Part shown: piece after piece, positions 1-9,164 of the stretch
How the letters are laid out: each line of letters begins with the position of its first letter
Numbering within the stretch: the stretch's first letter is position 1
Origin: Streptomyces griseiscabiei
GTDB taxonomy: Bacteria; Actinomycetota; Actinomycetes; Streptomycetales; Streptomycetaceae
Assembly: GCF_020010925.1 (NCBI RefSeq)
Contig: NZ_JAGJBZ010000001.1
Span: 3,513,001-3,577,000 of the forward strand
Direction: 5' to 3'
Length of the DNA stretch: 64,000 nucleotides
Program-made: the position numbers and the translations under genes
The notes under the pieces: model-generated
The model's input: only the letters and a program-made list of their open reading frames with translations
Told to the model about the DNA's origin: nothing
Database searches by the model: none

Positions 1-447
1 ACACCGGTGGCCGCGGTGCTCGGCGACCGGTACGGGCGGCGCCCGCTGTGCCTGATCGGCTGCACCGTCACCGTGCTGTGGATGTTTCCGATGGTCGCGC
101 TGCTGGCGACCGGTGAACCCCTGCTGATCTTCTTCGGTTTCCTGGTGGCGATGCTGGCGTTCGTCACGATGTTCGCCGTCATCGCCGCGTACCTGCCGGA
201 GCTGTACGAACCCCGGGTGCGCTGCACGGGCGCCGCGGTCGGCTACAACCTCGGCGGGGTGCTCGGCGGGGCGCTGACCCCGATCGTGGCCACCGCCGTG
301 GCCCAGGGCGGTCGGGTGCCCTGGGGTGTCGGCGCGTATCTCACCGGGATCGCCCTGCTGAGTCTGGGCTGCTTCGCCCTGCTGCCGGAGACCCGCCCGG
401 TCCCTCTCGCGACGACGGCGGCGGAGGCGGAGGCCGCCGCGGGGTGA
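1..447 (+). CDS. MFS transporter, C-terminal part (5' end outside window)
   Basis: The reading frame is open from the first base and ends at a TGA. The first residues contain GDRYGRRPL, the conserved cytoplasmic loop signature of major facilitator superfamily carriers, followed by about four to five hydrophobic helices and a PETRP ending typical of the sugar/metabolite porter branch. It is an inner-membrane secondary transporter; the substrate cannot be deduced from this half. The true start lies upstream of the window, so the length and N-terminal helices are unknown. It converges on the antiporter gene 43 bases downstream. Confidence 0.85.
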   Translation, partial: TPVAAVLGDRYGRRPLCLIGCTVTVLWMFPMVALLATGEPLLIFFGFLVAMLAFVTMFAVIAAYLPELYEPRVRCTGAAVGYNLGGVLGGALTPIVATAVAQGGRVPWGVGAYLTGIALLSLGCFALLPETRPVPLATTAAEAEAAAG

Positions 448-490
448 GCGCCGGTCTCCCGTGCCCACGACCCGCGCGACGGCGACCGTG

Positions 491-1591
491 CTACGGATTC
501 ACCGCCAGCTCCAGATACGCCGCGAACAGCACCAGATGGACCCCGCCCTGCAGAGGCGTCGCGCGTCCCGGGACCACGGTCAGCGAGGCCACCACGACGG
601 TCAGGGCCAGCAGCACCATATGGGTGGCGCCGAGGCCGAGGACGAGCGGTCCGGAGAGCCAGACGGAGGCCAGGGCGACGGCCGGGATGGTCAGACCGAT
701 GCTGGCCATGGCGGAGCCGAGGGCCAGGTTGAGGCTGGTCTGGACCCGGTCGCGGCGGGCCGCGCGCAGGGCGGCGATGGTCTCGGGCAGCAGGACGAGC
801 AGGGCGATGACCACACCGACGACGGCGTGCGGCAGTCCGGCCGCGTCGACGCCGGACTCGATGGTGGGTGAGACGCCCTTGGCGAGGCCGACGACACCGA
901 CGAGCGCCAGGCCGAGCAGTCCGAGGCTGATCCGGGCCGTACGGGCCGACGGGGCCTCCGCGTGGTCGTCCTCGGCGATCACCTCGCCCAGTCGGGTGAT
1001 CGGCAGGAAGTAGTCCCGGTGGCGCACGGTCTGGGTCGCCACGAACAGGCCGTACAGGGCCAGTGAGGACAGTGCCGCGAAGGTGAGCTGGGCCGTGGAG
1101 AACTCGGGGCCCGGCTTGCTGGTGGTGAAGGTGGGGAGCACCAGGCTGAGCGTGGCCAGTGTCGCGACCGTGGCGAGGGCGGCGCCGGTGCCTTCGGGGT
1201 TGAACACCGCGAGTCCGTGGCGCAGCGAGGCGACGAGCAGACAGATGCCGACGATGCCGTTACAGGTGATCATCACGGCGGCGAAGACGGTGTCACGGGC
1301 GAGGGTGGCGCTCTTGTCACCGCCGTCGAGCATCAGGGTGACGATCAGCGCGACCTCGATGATCGTGACGGCGACGGCGAGGACGAGGGAGCCGAACGGC
1401 TCGCCGACACGGTGGGCGACGACCTCGGCGTGGTGGACGGCGGCGAGTACGGCTCCCGCGAGCACCAGCGTCACCAGGGCGACGCCCGCGGGGGGCAGAT
1501 CACGTCCCCAGGTGAGAGCGAGCAGGACGACCGCGGCCACCGGGACGGCATCAGTCCATCGCGTCGTGAGCGACCGGAGCCGAGCGAGCAT
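491..1591 (-). CDS. Ca2+/H+ (cation/proton) antiporter, ChaA-like
   Basis: This 366-residue protein has about eleven hydrophobic segments and two internally related halves. Each half carries an acidic exchanger motif: VTIIEVALIVTLML near residue 95 and LLVLLPETIAALRAA near residue 265. These alpha-repeats are characteristic of the CaCA exchanger superfamily, and the length and motifs fit bacterial ChaA (calcium/sodium-proton antiporter in the inner membrane). The ATG start follows an AAGGA site eight bases upstream. It is the last gene of a minus-strand run with TerC, but a large hairpin separates the two, so it may have its own promoter. Ion specificity is inferred from the family only. Confidence 0.85.
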   Translation of the reverse strand: MLARLRSLTTRWTDAVPVAAVVLLALTWGRDLPPAGVALVTLVLAGAVLAAVHHAEVVAHRVGEPFGSLVLAVAVTIIEVALIVTLMLDGGDKSATLARDTVFAAVMITCNGIVGICLLVASLRHGLAVFNPEGTGAALATVATLATLSLVLPTFTTSKPGPEFSTAQLTFAALSSLALYGLFVATQTVRHRDYFLPITRLGEVIAEDDHAEAPSARTARISLGLLGLALVGVVGLAKGVSPTIESGVDAAGLPHAVVGVVIALLVLLPETIAALRAARRDRVQTSLNLALGSAMASIGLTIPAVALASVWLSGPLVLGLGATHMVLLALTVVVASLTVVPGRATPLQGGVHLVLFAAYLELAVNP

Positions 1592-1615
1592 GCGGTGATC
1601 CTTTCAGACGTGAAA

Positions 1616-1669
1616 GGGCCCCGCACTCCGGTGGACGCCGTGGATCTGCGTCTCCGTGGTGCGGGGCCC
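1616..1669 (-). terminator. Hairpin terminator downstream of TerC
   Basis: Perfect 11-base arms at 1616-1626 and 1659-1669 enclose an inner sequence that can also pair (GACGC with GCGTC), giving a long stem 33 bases after the TerC stop codon. There is no U tract, as is common for streptomycete terminators. Confidence 0.65.
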
Positions 1670-1701
1670 CATCCGTGATTGTCGTGCGGTGTCGGCCCTC
1701 G

Positions 1702-2703
1702 TCAGGCCTCGACGCTGTCCTTCTCCGCGCCGTCGGCCTTCTGCTGCTCGGCCTCGGCCCGCGCCTGCTTCCTGGTGGCGAGCAGGCTGGTGATCGTGGT
1801 GATGACCAGGACCGCGCAGATCACTCCGAGGGACACCGGGATGGAGATCTCGGGAACGTGTACCCCGGACTCGTGCAATGCGTGCAGCACGAGCTTCACT
1901 CCGATGAAGCCGAGGATGACCGACAGGCCGTAGGACAGGTGGACCAGCTTCTTCAGCAGACCGCCGATGAGGAAGTACAGCTGTCGCAGACCCATCAGCG
2001 CGAACGCGTTGGCCGTGAACACGATGTACGGGTCCTGGGTCAGACCGAAGATCGCGGGGATGGAGTCCAGCGCGAAGAGGACGTCGGTGGTGCCGATGGC
2101 GAGCATCACGACCAGCATCGGCGTCATGACGCGCTTGCCGTTCTGCTCGATCCACAGCTTGGTGCCGTGGTAGCGGTCGGCGACGCCGAAGCGCTTCTCG
2201 GCGGCCTTGAGGAGCTTGTTCTCCTCCCACTCCTCGTCCGACTCCTCGGCCCTGGCCTCCTGGATCAGCTTCCAGGCGGTGTAGATCAGGAACGCGCCGA
2301 AGATGTAGAAGACCCAGGCGAAGCTGGCGAGGATCGCCGCGCCCGCGGCGATGAATATCGCGCGGAGCACCAGGGCGATCAGTACACCGACCAGCAGCAC
2401 CCGCTGCTGGTACTGCGTGGGCACCGAGAACTTCGCCATGATCAGGACGAACACGAAGAGGTTGTCGACGCTCAGCGACTTCTCGGTGATGAAGCCCGCG
2501 AAGAACTCTCCGGCCGGCTGGCCACCGGCGAAGACGAGCAGCCCGAGTCCGAAGAGGGCGGCCAGGACGATCCAGACGACCGTCCAGATTCCGGCTTCCT
2601 TGATGGACACGTCATGGGGTTTGCGGCCGATGAAGAAGTCGACCGCGATGAGGGCGGCAAGGCCCAGAACAGTCGTGACCCACAGGGTCGTGGAAACATC
2701 CAC
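1702..2703 (-). CDS. TerC/Alx family integral membrane protein, probable Mn2+ exporter
   Basis: A 333-residue membrane protein with about eight to nine helices and the TerC-family signatures VDFFIGRKPHDVS near the N-terminus, SVDNLFVFVLIM and ALDSIPAIFGLTQDP in the middle. The acidic residues in these membrane segments are conserved in the family. Members such as Alx and MeeF have been linked to manganese export; the name comes from tellurite resistance. I chose the GTG at 2703 because GGAGG lies four bases upstream; a TTG nine codons earlier has no such site. The leader carries a yybP-ykoY-type manganese riboswitch, which supports an Mn-homeostasis role. It lies downstream of two TerD genes but is separated from them by a terminator. 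Confidence 0.9.
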   Translation of the reverse strand: MDVSTTLWVTTVLGLAALIAVDFFIGRKPHDVSIKEAGIWTVVWIVLAALFGLGLLVFAGGQPAGEFFAGFITEKSLSVDNLFVFVLIMAKFSVPTQYQQRVLLVGVLIALVLRAIFIAAGAAILASFAWVFYIFGAFLIYTAWKLIQEARAEESDEEWEENKLLKAAEKRFGVADRYHGTKLWIEQNGKRVMTPMLVVMLAIGTTDVLFALDSIPAIFGLTQDPYIVFTANAFALMGLRQLYFLIGGLLKKLVHLSYGLSVILGFIGVKLVLHALHESGVHVPEISIPVSLGVICAVLVITTITSLLATRKQARAEAEQQKADGAEKDSVEA

Positions 2704-2741
2704 TGCGCCTCCGGCAGTACGTAACGGCAAATAGCAGCGTC

Positions 2742-2880
2742 GTCGCTACCGGAGGTCTCTTCCACCCGGTCCTCCAGCGCGTTCCACAACGCCTGGTGTT
2801 GCCGGGCCGACGCCCCGGGATCAGGATTGATCCGTATTGACGGGTACGCCGCAGCAAGTAGGGAGTACTCCCCTCCGCAC
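2742..2880 (-). promoter_or_regulatory. yybP-ykoY (manganese) riboswitch in the TerC leader
   Basis: Read on the minus strand, the leader has the hallmarks of this class in order: GGAGGGGAGTACTCC at 2876-2862, CGTCAATACG near 2842-2833, CCCGGCAAC near 2803-2795, and AGAGACCTCCGGTAGC at 2760-2745, forming the two receptor loops of the known fold. The element ends about 40 bases before the TerC start. In other bacteria this riboswitch senses Mn2+ and switches on TerC/Alx or MntP-type exporters. The GGAGTA core, the CAA loop and the gene context agree, but a covariance-model search was not possible. Confidence 0.85.
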
Positions 2881-2935
2881 GAAAAGAGTACCCAATCACC
2901 AAGAATAGGTAAAGGCAGAGGCAAAGAAAGTATCA

Positions 2936-2957
2936 AAACTGCTGGTCAGAGCAGTTT
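2936..2957 (-). terminator. Intrinsic terminator after the TerD fusion gene
   Basis: On the minus strand AAACTGCT and AGCAGTTT form a perfect 8-bp stem with a 6-base loop, 36 bases past the stop of the TerD fusion gene, and are followed by a T-rich stretch (TTTTGATACTTTCTTT). This AT-rich, U-tract form is unusual in so GC-rich a genome and separates the TerD transcript from the riboswitch-controlled TerC unit. Confidence 0.7.
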
Positions 2958-2992
2958 ACGAGGGCTTGGTACAAGGAGGGGACCGGTGGTCC

Positions 2993-5059
2993 TCACCGGT
3001 TCCAGGAGCGGCGGGCCTCCGCGACCCGGGCGAGCACCTCGTGCAGGACGGCGCTGCCGGGCGGAATGCTCGACGGCTCGTACGTCCACGCGTGTCCGAC
3101 CCAGGGGTCGGCGAGATGGTCGTCGGGGGTGGGGGTCAGTCGCATCAGCGAACGCCACAGCGGGTCGAGCAACGGCCCGTAGGCGGCGGCCTCCTGCCGG
3201 TCGGCGACCATCATCAGATGGACGCCGACGGCCGGGCCCTCGTCCGCGAGGTAGCGGAGCTGGGTGACGGCCCGGTCGTCGAAGCCGTGCGGGAAGTCGT
3301 TGACGATCAGCAGTTGCTCGGCCGCGTCGAAGCCGGGCGGCAGGGCGTCCGCCGCGCCACCGCGCACCGCCATCTGCACCAGGTCGACACGCTGGGTGAG
3401 CCGTCCCAGCACCTCCGAGACGCCCGCCGCTCCGGCGGAGGGCGGTCCGGCGAGCACACCTGCTCCCGTCAGAGGTGCCAGCGCGGACGCACCGGCCCCG
3501 GCGGCGTCGATGACATGCACCGTGAACTCGCCGGGCGGGTAGACCGCGAGCAGACGGGCGGCGAGAGCCACGGCCGTGTCCAGGGCCAGGCTCCGCAGTT
3601 CGTCCGCGTCGACGAGCGCGTCGCTGGAGCCGGAGCGGCCGCTGTCGATCCACAGTCCGCGCTCCAGCGGCAGCCGGACCAGCATCGGAATGCGCACGCC
3701 TTCGCTCTCCGGCAGATGGAGGTCGCCCAGGCGCAGGGCCATCGGGATCTCCATCGGCACCCGGTAGCCGTGCCAGACCGGGTTGTCCCAGCCCGCGTAC
3801 GCCGGGGGCAGGGCGGGCTCGACGACTTCGGCCTCCGCCCGCAGCTGGACGAGGTCGCGGTCGAGGGCGTCCCTGGCCTGGTCGACGAGCTGGGCGTGCC
3901 GGGCTCGGGCGGCCTCGCGAGCTGCGTCGCCCTGGCCGCCGATACGGCTGCGCGGGTCGGACAGGACCTTGTCCAGCTCCTGTTCCATGCGCGACTCGGC
4001 GAAGTCGACGGCGCTGCGGTACGCGGCGGTGGTGCGGGCGAGGTCCTCGAACATCCCCCACACCTGGTTGTAGAGCCGCTCCTCCATGGACCAGCCGGTC
4101 GCGTCCCCGGCGACGGGGCGCGCGGGCTGCCCCGGCTGGGCCGGGGGCGCGGTCGGCGGGGGCGGTGGCGGCGCGGTGGTCTGCCTGCGGGGGTGGTTGT
4201 AGTCGACGGGGCCGCCCGCGGTGGGCGCCGCGGGCTGGGTGGCTGCGGACGGGTCGGCCGGGGCGGTCCCGCCCCCGTGCTGCGCCGACGCGTGGTCGGG
4301 CCGGGTGGCGTCGTGCATGGAGCCGTACGGGGGTGTCGCGCCGTACGGGGAGGTGGGCTGGTGTCCCTGCTGAGGTGTCGCGCTCCCGGACAGTCCCTGC
4401 GGTGTCGTACCGCCGTGTGTCTGGTCGGGGCCCTGCGCGGCCGCGGCCGTCCGGCGGGGGCGGTCCGCGTCCGGCAGCCGGGGCGGAGGCGCGGCCACGG
4501 AGCGGGCGAGGCCCTGGGTGACGGCCTCCTGGATGGTGCCGGCCAGCTGCGGGGCCCCCGGCAGGCCCTGGTCGGCGAGCAGCTCGGCGAGGCCTCCCGC
4601 GTACCCCTGGCCGACCGCGCGGACCTTCCAGACGCCCTGCCTGCGGTACAGCTCCAGGGCGACGACGGCCGACTCCGGTTCGAGGTCGGTGAGGGTGTAG
4701 CTGGCGACCTCGGTGCCGTCGAGGCCGGTGATCGCGACGAAGGGGGCGGCGACGGCGCCGAACCGTGCCGGGCCCCCGCCGCCGGACGGCAGGGCGAGCA
4801 GTACGGTCACCCGGTGCACGGACGGCGTCAGGGCGTCGAGGTCCACGGCGAGGCGGTGGTCGGCCGCCGCCTGTCGGGGAACCTCGATGCCCGGCAGGGT
4901 GGGCGCGCCCGGGTGGGCGACCCACTCCACGCCGTGCACCCGGCCGTGCTCGTCGCCGAGCGTGGCGCCGGCCACGATCGGCGTGCCGGCCGAGACGCGG
5001 ATCTCCAGTCGGACCTCGGGCAGCGGATGGTTCTGCCCCCGGACCAGCTCGGCCGTCAT
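2993..5059 (-). CDS. TerD-domain protein fused to a degenerate FtsK/HerA-like ATPase domain
   Basis: 688 residues with four parts. Residues 1-185 are a TerD-type beta-sandwich (for example AVDLDAL, HRVTVLLALP, AVVALELYRR, WKVRAVGQGYAGGL). Residues 190-320 are a Pro/Gln/Thr-rich, probably disordered linker with PPPPPP near 298-302. Residues 325-415 are charged and helical, likely coiled coil. Residues 430-685 resemble the FtsK/HerA motor fold, including LLAVYPPGEFTVHVIDAAG and the Walker-B-like LLIVNDF at 583-589. The P-loop position (WIDSGRSGSSDAL, about 470-482) lacks the catalytic lysine, so ATP hydrolysis is doubtful. It lies 41 bases after terD and is probably co-transcribed. Its function is unknown; a scaffold role in Ter-type membrane complexes is inference. 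Confidence 0.75.
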   Translation of the reverse strand: MTAELVRGQNHPLPEVRLEIRVSAGTPIVAGATLGDEHGRVHGVEWVAHPGAPTLPGIEVPRQAAADHRLAVDLDALTPSVHRVTVLLALPSGGGGPARFGAVAAPFVAITGLDGTEVASYTLTDLEPESAVVALELYRRQGVWKVRAVGQGYAGGLAELLADQGLPGAPQLAGTIQEAVTQGLARSVAAPPPRLPDADRPRRTAAAAQGPDQTHGGTTPQGLSGSATPQQGHQPTSPYGATPPYGSMHDATRPDHASAQHGGGTAPADPSAATQPAAPTAGGPVDYNHPRRQTTAPPPPPPTAPPAQPGQPARPVAGDATGWSMEERLYNQVWGMFEDLARTTAAYRSAVDFAESRMEQELDKVLSDPRSRIGGQGDAAREAARARHAQLVDQARDALDRDLVQLRAEAEVVEPALPPAYAGWDNPVWHGYRVPMEIPMALRLGDLHLPESEGVRIPMLVRLPLERGLWIDSGRSGSSDALVDADELRSLALDTAVALAARLLAVYPPGEFTVHVIDAAGAGASALAPLTGAGVLAGPPSAGAAGVSEVLGRLTQRVDLVQMAVRGGAADALPPGFDAAEQLLIVNDFPHGFDDRAVTQLRYLADEGPAVGVHLMMVADRQEAAAYGPLLDPLWRSLMRLTPTPDDHLADPWVGHAWTYEPSSIPPGSAVLHEVLARVAEARRSWNR

Positions 5060-5100
5060 CGACTTCGTCCCCCTGTGTCGCTCGGTGCTGTGGTGCTTGC

Positions 5101-5679
5101 CTACAGGACCGGCAGGATCGCCGGCATGAGGTCCTGGAAGGTACGGCCGTTGGCGGGCGTACCGATGGCGGTCATCTGCCAGCCCGAGCCTGCGCGGTGC
5201 ACCTTGGCCATGATCTGGGCCGTGTACTGGCCGCCGCCCGCGAGGGTGTAGCGCGCCAGCTCCTGGCCGTTGGTCTCGTCGACCAGACGGCAGAACGCGT
5301 TCTGCACCTCCTGGAAGGTCTGGCCCGTGAAGGAGTTCACGGTGAAGACGATCTGGTCGATGTGGACCGGCACCCGGGCCAGGTCGACCAGGATCGCCTC
5401 GTCGTCGCCGCCCTGTCCCACACCGCCGACCAGGTTGTCGCCGGTGTGACGGACGGAGCCGTCGTCGCTCACCAGGTGGCGGAAGAAGACGACGTCGACG
5501 GGCTGCTTGTCCGCGAACAGCACGGCGGAGGCGTCGAGGTCGATCTCACGGGTGCGGGATCCGAACAGGCCGCGCCTGGGGGCAGCCTGCCAGCCGAGAC
5601 CCATGCGTACCGCGGTCAGGCTGCCTCCGTCGTTCTTCTGCAGACTGATGGCCTGACCCTTGGTCATGTTGACGGTCAC
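5101..5679 (-). CDS. TerD family protein (tellurium/stress resistance, calcium-binding fold)
   Basis: 192 residues covering a complete TerD domain: LDASAVLF, DDGSVRHTGDN, the acidic GGDDEAILVDL, VPVHIDQIVFTV and the C-terminal GWQMTAIGTPANG. The Asp-rich loops are where family members bind Ca2+. TerD proteins are cytoplasmic or membrane-associated, linked to tellurite, phage and DNA-damage stress and to Streptomyces development; the biochemical role is unresolved. The GTG start at 5679 is preceded by AGAGGGG; an internal ATG four codons later is an alternative. It heads the unit with the TerD fusion gene and lies downstream of uvrB behind a hairpin. Confidence 0.92.
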   Translation of the reverse strand: MTVNMTKGQAISLQKNDGGSLTAVRMGLGWQAAPRRGLFGSRTREIDLDASAVLFADKQPVDVVFFRHLVSDDGSVRHTGDNLVGGVGQGGDDEAILVDLARVPVHIDQIVFTVNSFTGQTFQEVQNAFCRLVDETNGQELARYTLAGGGQYTAQIMAKVHRAGSGWQMTAIGTPANGRTFQDLMPAILPVL

Positions 5680-5801
5680 GCGCTGATTCCCCTCTCGAAC
5701 TGTCCCCTGTTTCCGCGGAGTCCACGGATGTGCAGCACCTTACGCAGCGGCACTGACATTGCCGCAGCCTGTGTCGCACTTTGTGTCGGTCTTGCAACAC
5801 A

Positions 5802-5824
5802 GCGCGCCCGCTGCCGGGGCGCGC
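5802..5824 (-). terminator. uvrB terminator
   Basis: Perfect 8-bp GC arms at 5802-5809 and 5817-5824 with a 7-base loop, 27 bases beyond the uvrB stop. The adjacent C/G-rich bases up to about 5853 could add a second stem. Confidence 0.65.
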
Positions 5825-5850
5825 CCCTCCCCCGTCGCCCGGCGGGGGCG

Positions 5851-7977
5851 TCAGGCGAGGCCGGCCTCCTTCATCTGCCGCAGTTCCTTCTTCATCTCGG
5901 AGACCTCGTCGCGCAACCGGGCGGCGATCTCGAACTGCAGATCGGCGGCGGCGGCGCGCATGCGCTCCGTCATGTCCTCGATCTGCTGGGTCAGATCGGC
6001 CGCGGGACGGTCGGTCGGGGTCGCCCGGGTCCCACCCTTGGCCGCCTTGGCCGTCCTGCCCGCGAGGGAGGGGACGGGGGCCTTGGCTCCCTTGCCGTCC
6101 TTCCCCTTGCGGTAACCCGAGCCGAGCAGCTGCTCGGTGTCGACGTCCTCGCGGGCGATCTGCGCGACGATGTCGTTGATCTTCTTGCGGAGCGGCTGGG
6201 GGTCGATGCCGTGCGCCTTGTTGTACGCGACCTGCTTCTCCCGGCGCCGGTTGGTCTCGTCGATGGCCTTCTCCATCGCCGGGGTGATCTTGTCGGCGTA
6301 CATGTGGACCTGGCCCGACACATTGCGCGCCGCGCGGCCGATGGTCTGGATCAGCGAGGTCCCGGAGCGCAGGAAGCCCTCCTTGTCGGCGTCGAGGATC
6401 GCCACCAGGGAGACCTCGGGGAGGTCGAGGCCCTCGCGCAGGAGGTTGATGCCCACGAGGACGTCGTACTCACCGGCGCGCAGCTCACGCAGCAGTTCGA
6501 CGCGGCGCAGGGTGTCGACGTCGCTGTGGAGGTAGCGGACCTGGATGCCCAGCTCCAGGAAGTAGTCGGTGAGATCCTCGGCCATCTTCTTGGTGAGGGT
6601 GGTGACGAGGACCCGTTCGTCCTTCTCGGTGCGCCCCCGGATCTCGTGCACCAGGTCGTCGATCTGGCCCTCGGTGGGCTTGACGACGACCTCGGGGTCG
6701 ATCAGGCCGGTGGGGCGGATGATCTGCTCGACATGGCCGTCGGAGCGGGACAGCTCGTACTGGCCGGGCGTCGCCGAGAGATAGACCGTCTGGCCGACGC
6801 GCTCCTGGAACTCCTCCCACTTCAGCGGCCGGTTGTCCAGGGCGGAGGGCAGCCGGAAGCCGTGGTCGACGAGGGTGCGCTTGCGGGAGGCGTCACCCTC
6901 GTACATCGCGCCGATCTGGGGCACGGTCACATGGGACTCGTCGATGACGAGGAGGAAGTCGTCGGGGAAGTAGTCCAGCAGGGTGTTCGGCGGGGAGCCG
7001 GGCTCGCGGCCGTCGAAGTGCATCGAGTAGTTCTCCACGCCCGAGCAGGAGCCGATCTGGCGGAGCATCTCCAGGTCGTACGTCGTGCGCATGCGCAGCC
7101 GCTGGGCCTCCAGGAGCCTGCCCTGCTTCTCCAGCTCCGACAGGCGCTCCCCCAGCTCCTTCTCGATGTCGTTGGCGGCGCGCTCCAGCCGCTCGGGGCC
7201 GGCGACGTAGTGGGTGGCCGGGAAGACGTACAGCTGTTCGTCGTCGCTGATGATCTCGCCGGTGAGGGGGTGGAGGGTGGAGAGGGCCTCGATCTCGTCG
7301 CCGAACATCTCGATGCGGACGGCCAGCTCCTCGTAGACCGGGAAGATCTCGATGGTGTCGCCGCGCACCCGGAAGGTGCCGCGGGTGAACGCCAGGTCGT
7401 TGCGCGTGTACTGGATGTCCACGAAGCGGCGCAGCAGCTCGTCCCGGTCGAACTCCTCGCCGACCTTGAGCGGGACCATGCGGTCCACGTACTCCTGGGG
7501 CGTGCCGAGGCCGTAGATGCAGGAGACCGAGGCGACCACGACGACATCGCGGCGGGTCAGCAGCGAGTTGGTCGCGGAGTGGCGCAGGCGCTCCACCTCC
7601 TCGTTGATCGAGGAGTCCTTCTCGATGTAGGTGTCCGACTGCGGGACGTACGCCTCCGGCTGGTAGTAGTCGTAGTACGAGACGAAGTACTCGACCGCGT
7701 TGTTCGGCAGCAGTTCGCGGAACTCATTGGCCAGCTGGGCGGCCAGCGTCTTGTTCGGCGCCATCACGAGGGTGGGGCGCTGGAGCTTCTCGATCATCCA
7801 CGCGGTGGTGGCGGACTTGCCGGTGCCGGTCGCGCCGAGCAGGACGACGTCCTTCTCACCTGCTCCGATGCGCTGGGCGAGCTCGGCGATGGCCGTCGGC
7901 TGGTCGCCGCTCGGCTGGTAGGGACTGACGACCTCGAGGGGCGCCACCGTGCGTTCGATCTTGGAAACGGGCCGCAT
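5851..7977 (-). CDS. uvrB: Excinuclease ABC subunit B
   Basis: 708 residues, the usual UvrB length. It is the damage-verifying helicase-like subunit of nucleotide excision repair, acting with UvrA and UvrC. Visible motifs: Walker A GATGTGKS near residue 45, the beta-hairpin [20 protein letters not shown], helicase motifs including [20 protein letters not shown] and QTIGRAARN, and the C-terminal UVR domain ([20 protein letters not shown]) that contacts UvrC. The ATG at 7977 gives the familiar N-terminus [16 protein letters not shown]; an upstream in-frame start would add ten unconserved residues. The MHYT gene ends only 40 bases upstream, so the two may share a transcript. Confidence 0.98.
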   Translation of the reverse strand: MRPVSKIERTVAPLEVVSPYQPSGDQPTAIAELAQRIGAGEKDVVLLGATGTGKSATTAWMIEKLQRPTLVMAPNKTLAAQLANEFRELLPNNAVEYFVSYYDYYQPEAYVPQSDTYIEKDSSINEEVERLRHSATNSLLTRRDVVVVASVSCIYGLGTPQEYVDRMVPLKVGEEFDRDELLRRFVDIQYTRNDLAFTRGTFRVRGDTIEIFPVYEELAVRIEMFGDEIEALSTLHPLTGEIISDDEQLYVFPATHYVAGPERLERAANDIEKELGERLSELEKQGRLLEAQRLRMRTTYDLEMLRQIGSCSGVENYSMHFDGREPGSPPNTLLDYFPDDFLLVIDESHVTVPQIGAMYEGDASRKRTLVDHGFRLPSALDNRPLKWEEFQERVGQTVYLSATPGQYELSRSDGHVEQIIRPTGLIDPEVVVKPTEGQIDDLVHEIRGRTEKDERVLVTTLTKKMAEDLTDYFLELGIQVRYLHSDVDTLRRVELLRELRAGEYDVLVGINLLREGLDLPEVSLVAILDADKEGFLRSGTSLIQTIGRAARNVSGQVHMYADKITPAMEKAIDETNRRREKQVAYNKAHGIDPQPLRKKINDIVAQIAREDVDTEQLLGSGYRKGKDGKGAKAPVPSLAGRTAKAAKGGTRATPTDRPAADLTQQIEDMTERMRAAAADLQFEIAARLRDEVSEMKKELRQMKEAGLA

Positions 7978-8017
7978 GGGTTCCACCGTACGACCCCGCA
8001 CTGACAACGGGCTCCGA

Positions 8018-8884
8018 TCAGCGGTTCTGCGGGGTGCGGGAGCTGCGCTCGTAGTGCTCCCGGCGGGTGCGGGACTCCGGGTGCCGGCAGGTGTGCGCGG
8101 TGGGCTGGGCGGGGATGCCGGGCCGCCGCTCGTCCGGGTTCCCGTGGAACCTGCCCATGATCATGAACGGGTCGAACATGACGACGACGCCCGCGAGAAG
8201 CAGGAAGACCAGCGGGCCGATCATCAGCGGGGCGAGCAGGGCCGCGGAGGAGGAGCCGTCGACCGGAGCGGCGGAGGCGCTGTGCAGATGGACGTCGAGG
8301 GCGGCCATGCCGGTGTAGTGCATGCCGCTGACGGCGATCCCCATGACGAGACTGGCGCCCACGCTCCACAGGAAGCCGCGGACCTGTCCGGCGGCCCACA
8401 GGGCGGCGATCGCGGCCACGACGGCGATGGCGACCGAGGCGGCGACGGTGAGGGTGTTGTACTGGAGCGTGCCGTTGAGGCGCATCCCGGCCATGCCCAG
8501 GTAGTGCATGGAGGCGATGCCCAGTCCGGTGATGGTGCCGCCGGTGAAGAGCGCGGCGCCGGTCGCCCCTTTGGAGGCGACCATGAAGATCCCGATGCCG
8601 ACCATGACGATCGCGACGGCGAGGCTCGCGAAGGTGGTCAGCGCGTCGTAGTGGACCGGGGTCTGCCGGACCTTGAAGCCCATCATCGCGACGAAGTGCA
8701 TGGTCCAGATTCCGGAGCCGATGGCCGCCGAGCCGAGCGCCAGCCAGCCGATCCGCCAGCGGCCGTCGACCAGCATCGCTCTCGTGGTGCAGCGCAGGCC
8801 GAGCGCTCCACCGAGGCAGGCCATGAGATAGGCCACCACCGGTGTGACGAGTCCGTAGCTGAAGCCGTCGACCGTGCCCTGCAT
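8018..8884 (-). CDS. MHYT-domain integral membrane sensor protein
   Basis: 288 residues with seven predicted membrane helices and three MHYT repeats: [30 protein letters not shown] and [17 protein letters not shown] domains are proposed to bind a metal, probably copper, and sense oxygen, CO or NO in the membrane. Here the domain stands alone with a short cytoplasmic tail and no GGDEF, EAL or kinase domain, so any output partner is elsewhere. The ATG at 8884 ([11 protein letters not shown]) starts just before the first helix and has AAAGG about ten bases upstream. It is immediately upstream of uvrB on the same strand. Confidence 0.85.
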   Translation of the reverse strand: MQGTVDGFSYGLVTPVVAYLMACLGGALGLRCTTRAMLVDGRWRIGWLALGSAAIGSGIWTMHFVAMMGFKVRQTPVHYDALTTFASLAVAIVMVGIGIFMVASKGATGAALFTGGTITGLGIASMHYLGMAGMRLNGTLQYNTLTVAASVAIAVVAAIAALWAAGQVRGFLWSVGASLVMGIAVSGMHYTGMAALDVHLHSASAAPVDGSSSAALLAPLMIGPLVFLLLAGVVVMFDPFMIMGRFHGNPDERRPGIPAQPTAHTCRHPESRTRREHYERSSRTPQNR

Positions 8885-9164
8885 TCGCGGCTGCCTTTCC
8901 CGCCCTGTCGCGTCCCTGGATTTCCTGCGATGCCCCCAGCCCCGGGACCGCCACAACGGTCAGGGTTGTCGCAGAGAGTATGACCCCCACCGGAATGGTC
9001 GAACGATTTTCCGGCAAAGAAACACGCCCTTGCCCCACTTGTGCGGTGCCGGTGAGCGGACTTGGGCAACTCCATTCAATTCGTGGTCATCCTGCACCCT
9101 CCTGCCGTTGACCCTCTGCTGTCACTCTTGAGCTGACCGTGATCGATCGACGCGAGGAGTACGC

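Noticed and set aside
2946..4925. Long Arg/Pro/Gly-rich frame across the TerD fusion gene
   Set aside because: It follows the GC third-position bias in another frame and shows only Arg/Pro/Gly composition with no family features; the TerD fusion frame has clear motifs.
4765..8004. Very long plus-strand frame opposite TerD and uvrB
   Set aside because: It is complementary to genes with recognised products and has no ribosome site or domains.
7978..8017. Promoter for uvrB in the 40-base gap
   Set aside because: TTGTCA and TACGGT appear but their spacing is about 12 bases, too short.
9100..9150. PhoP box upstream of the GDPD gene
   Set aside because: GTTGACC-like sequence occurs once, but the expected 11-base direct repeats are not convincing.
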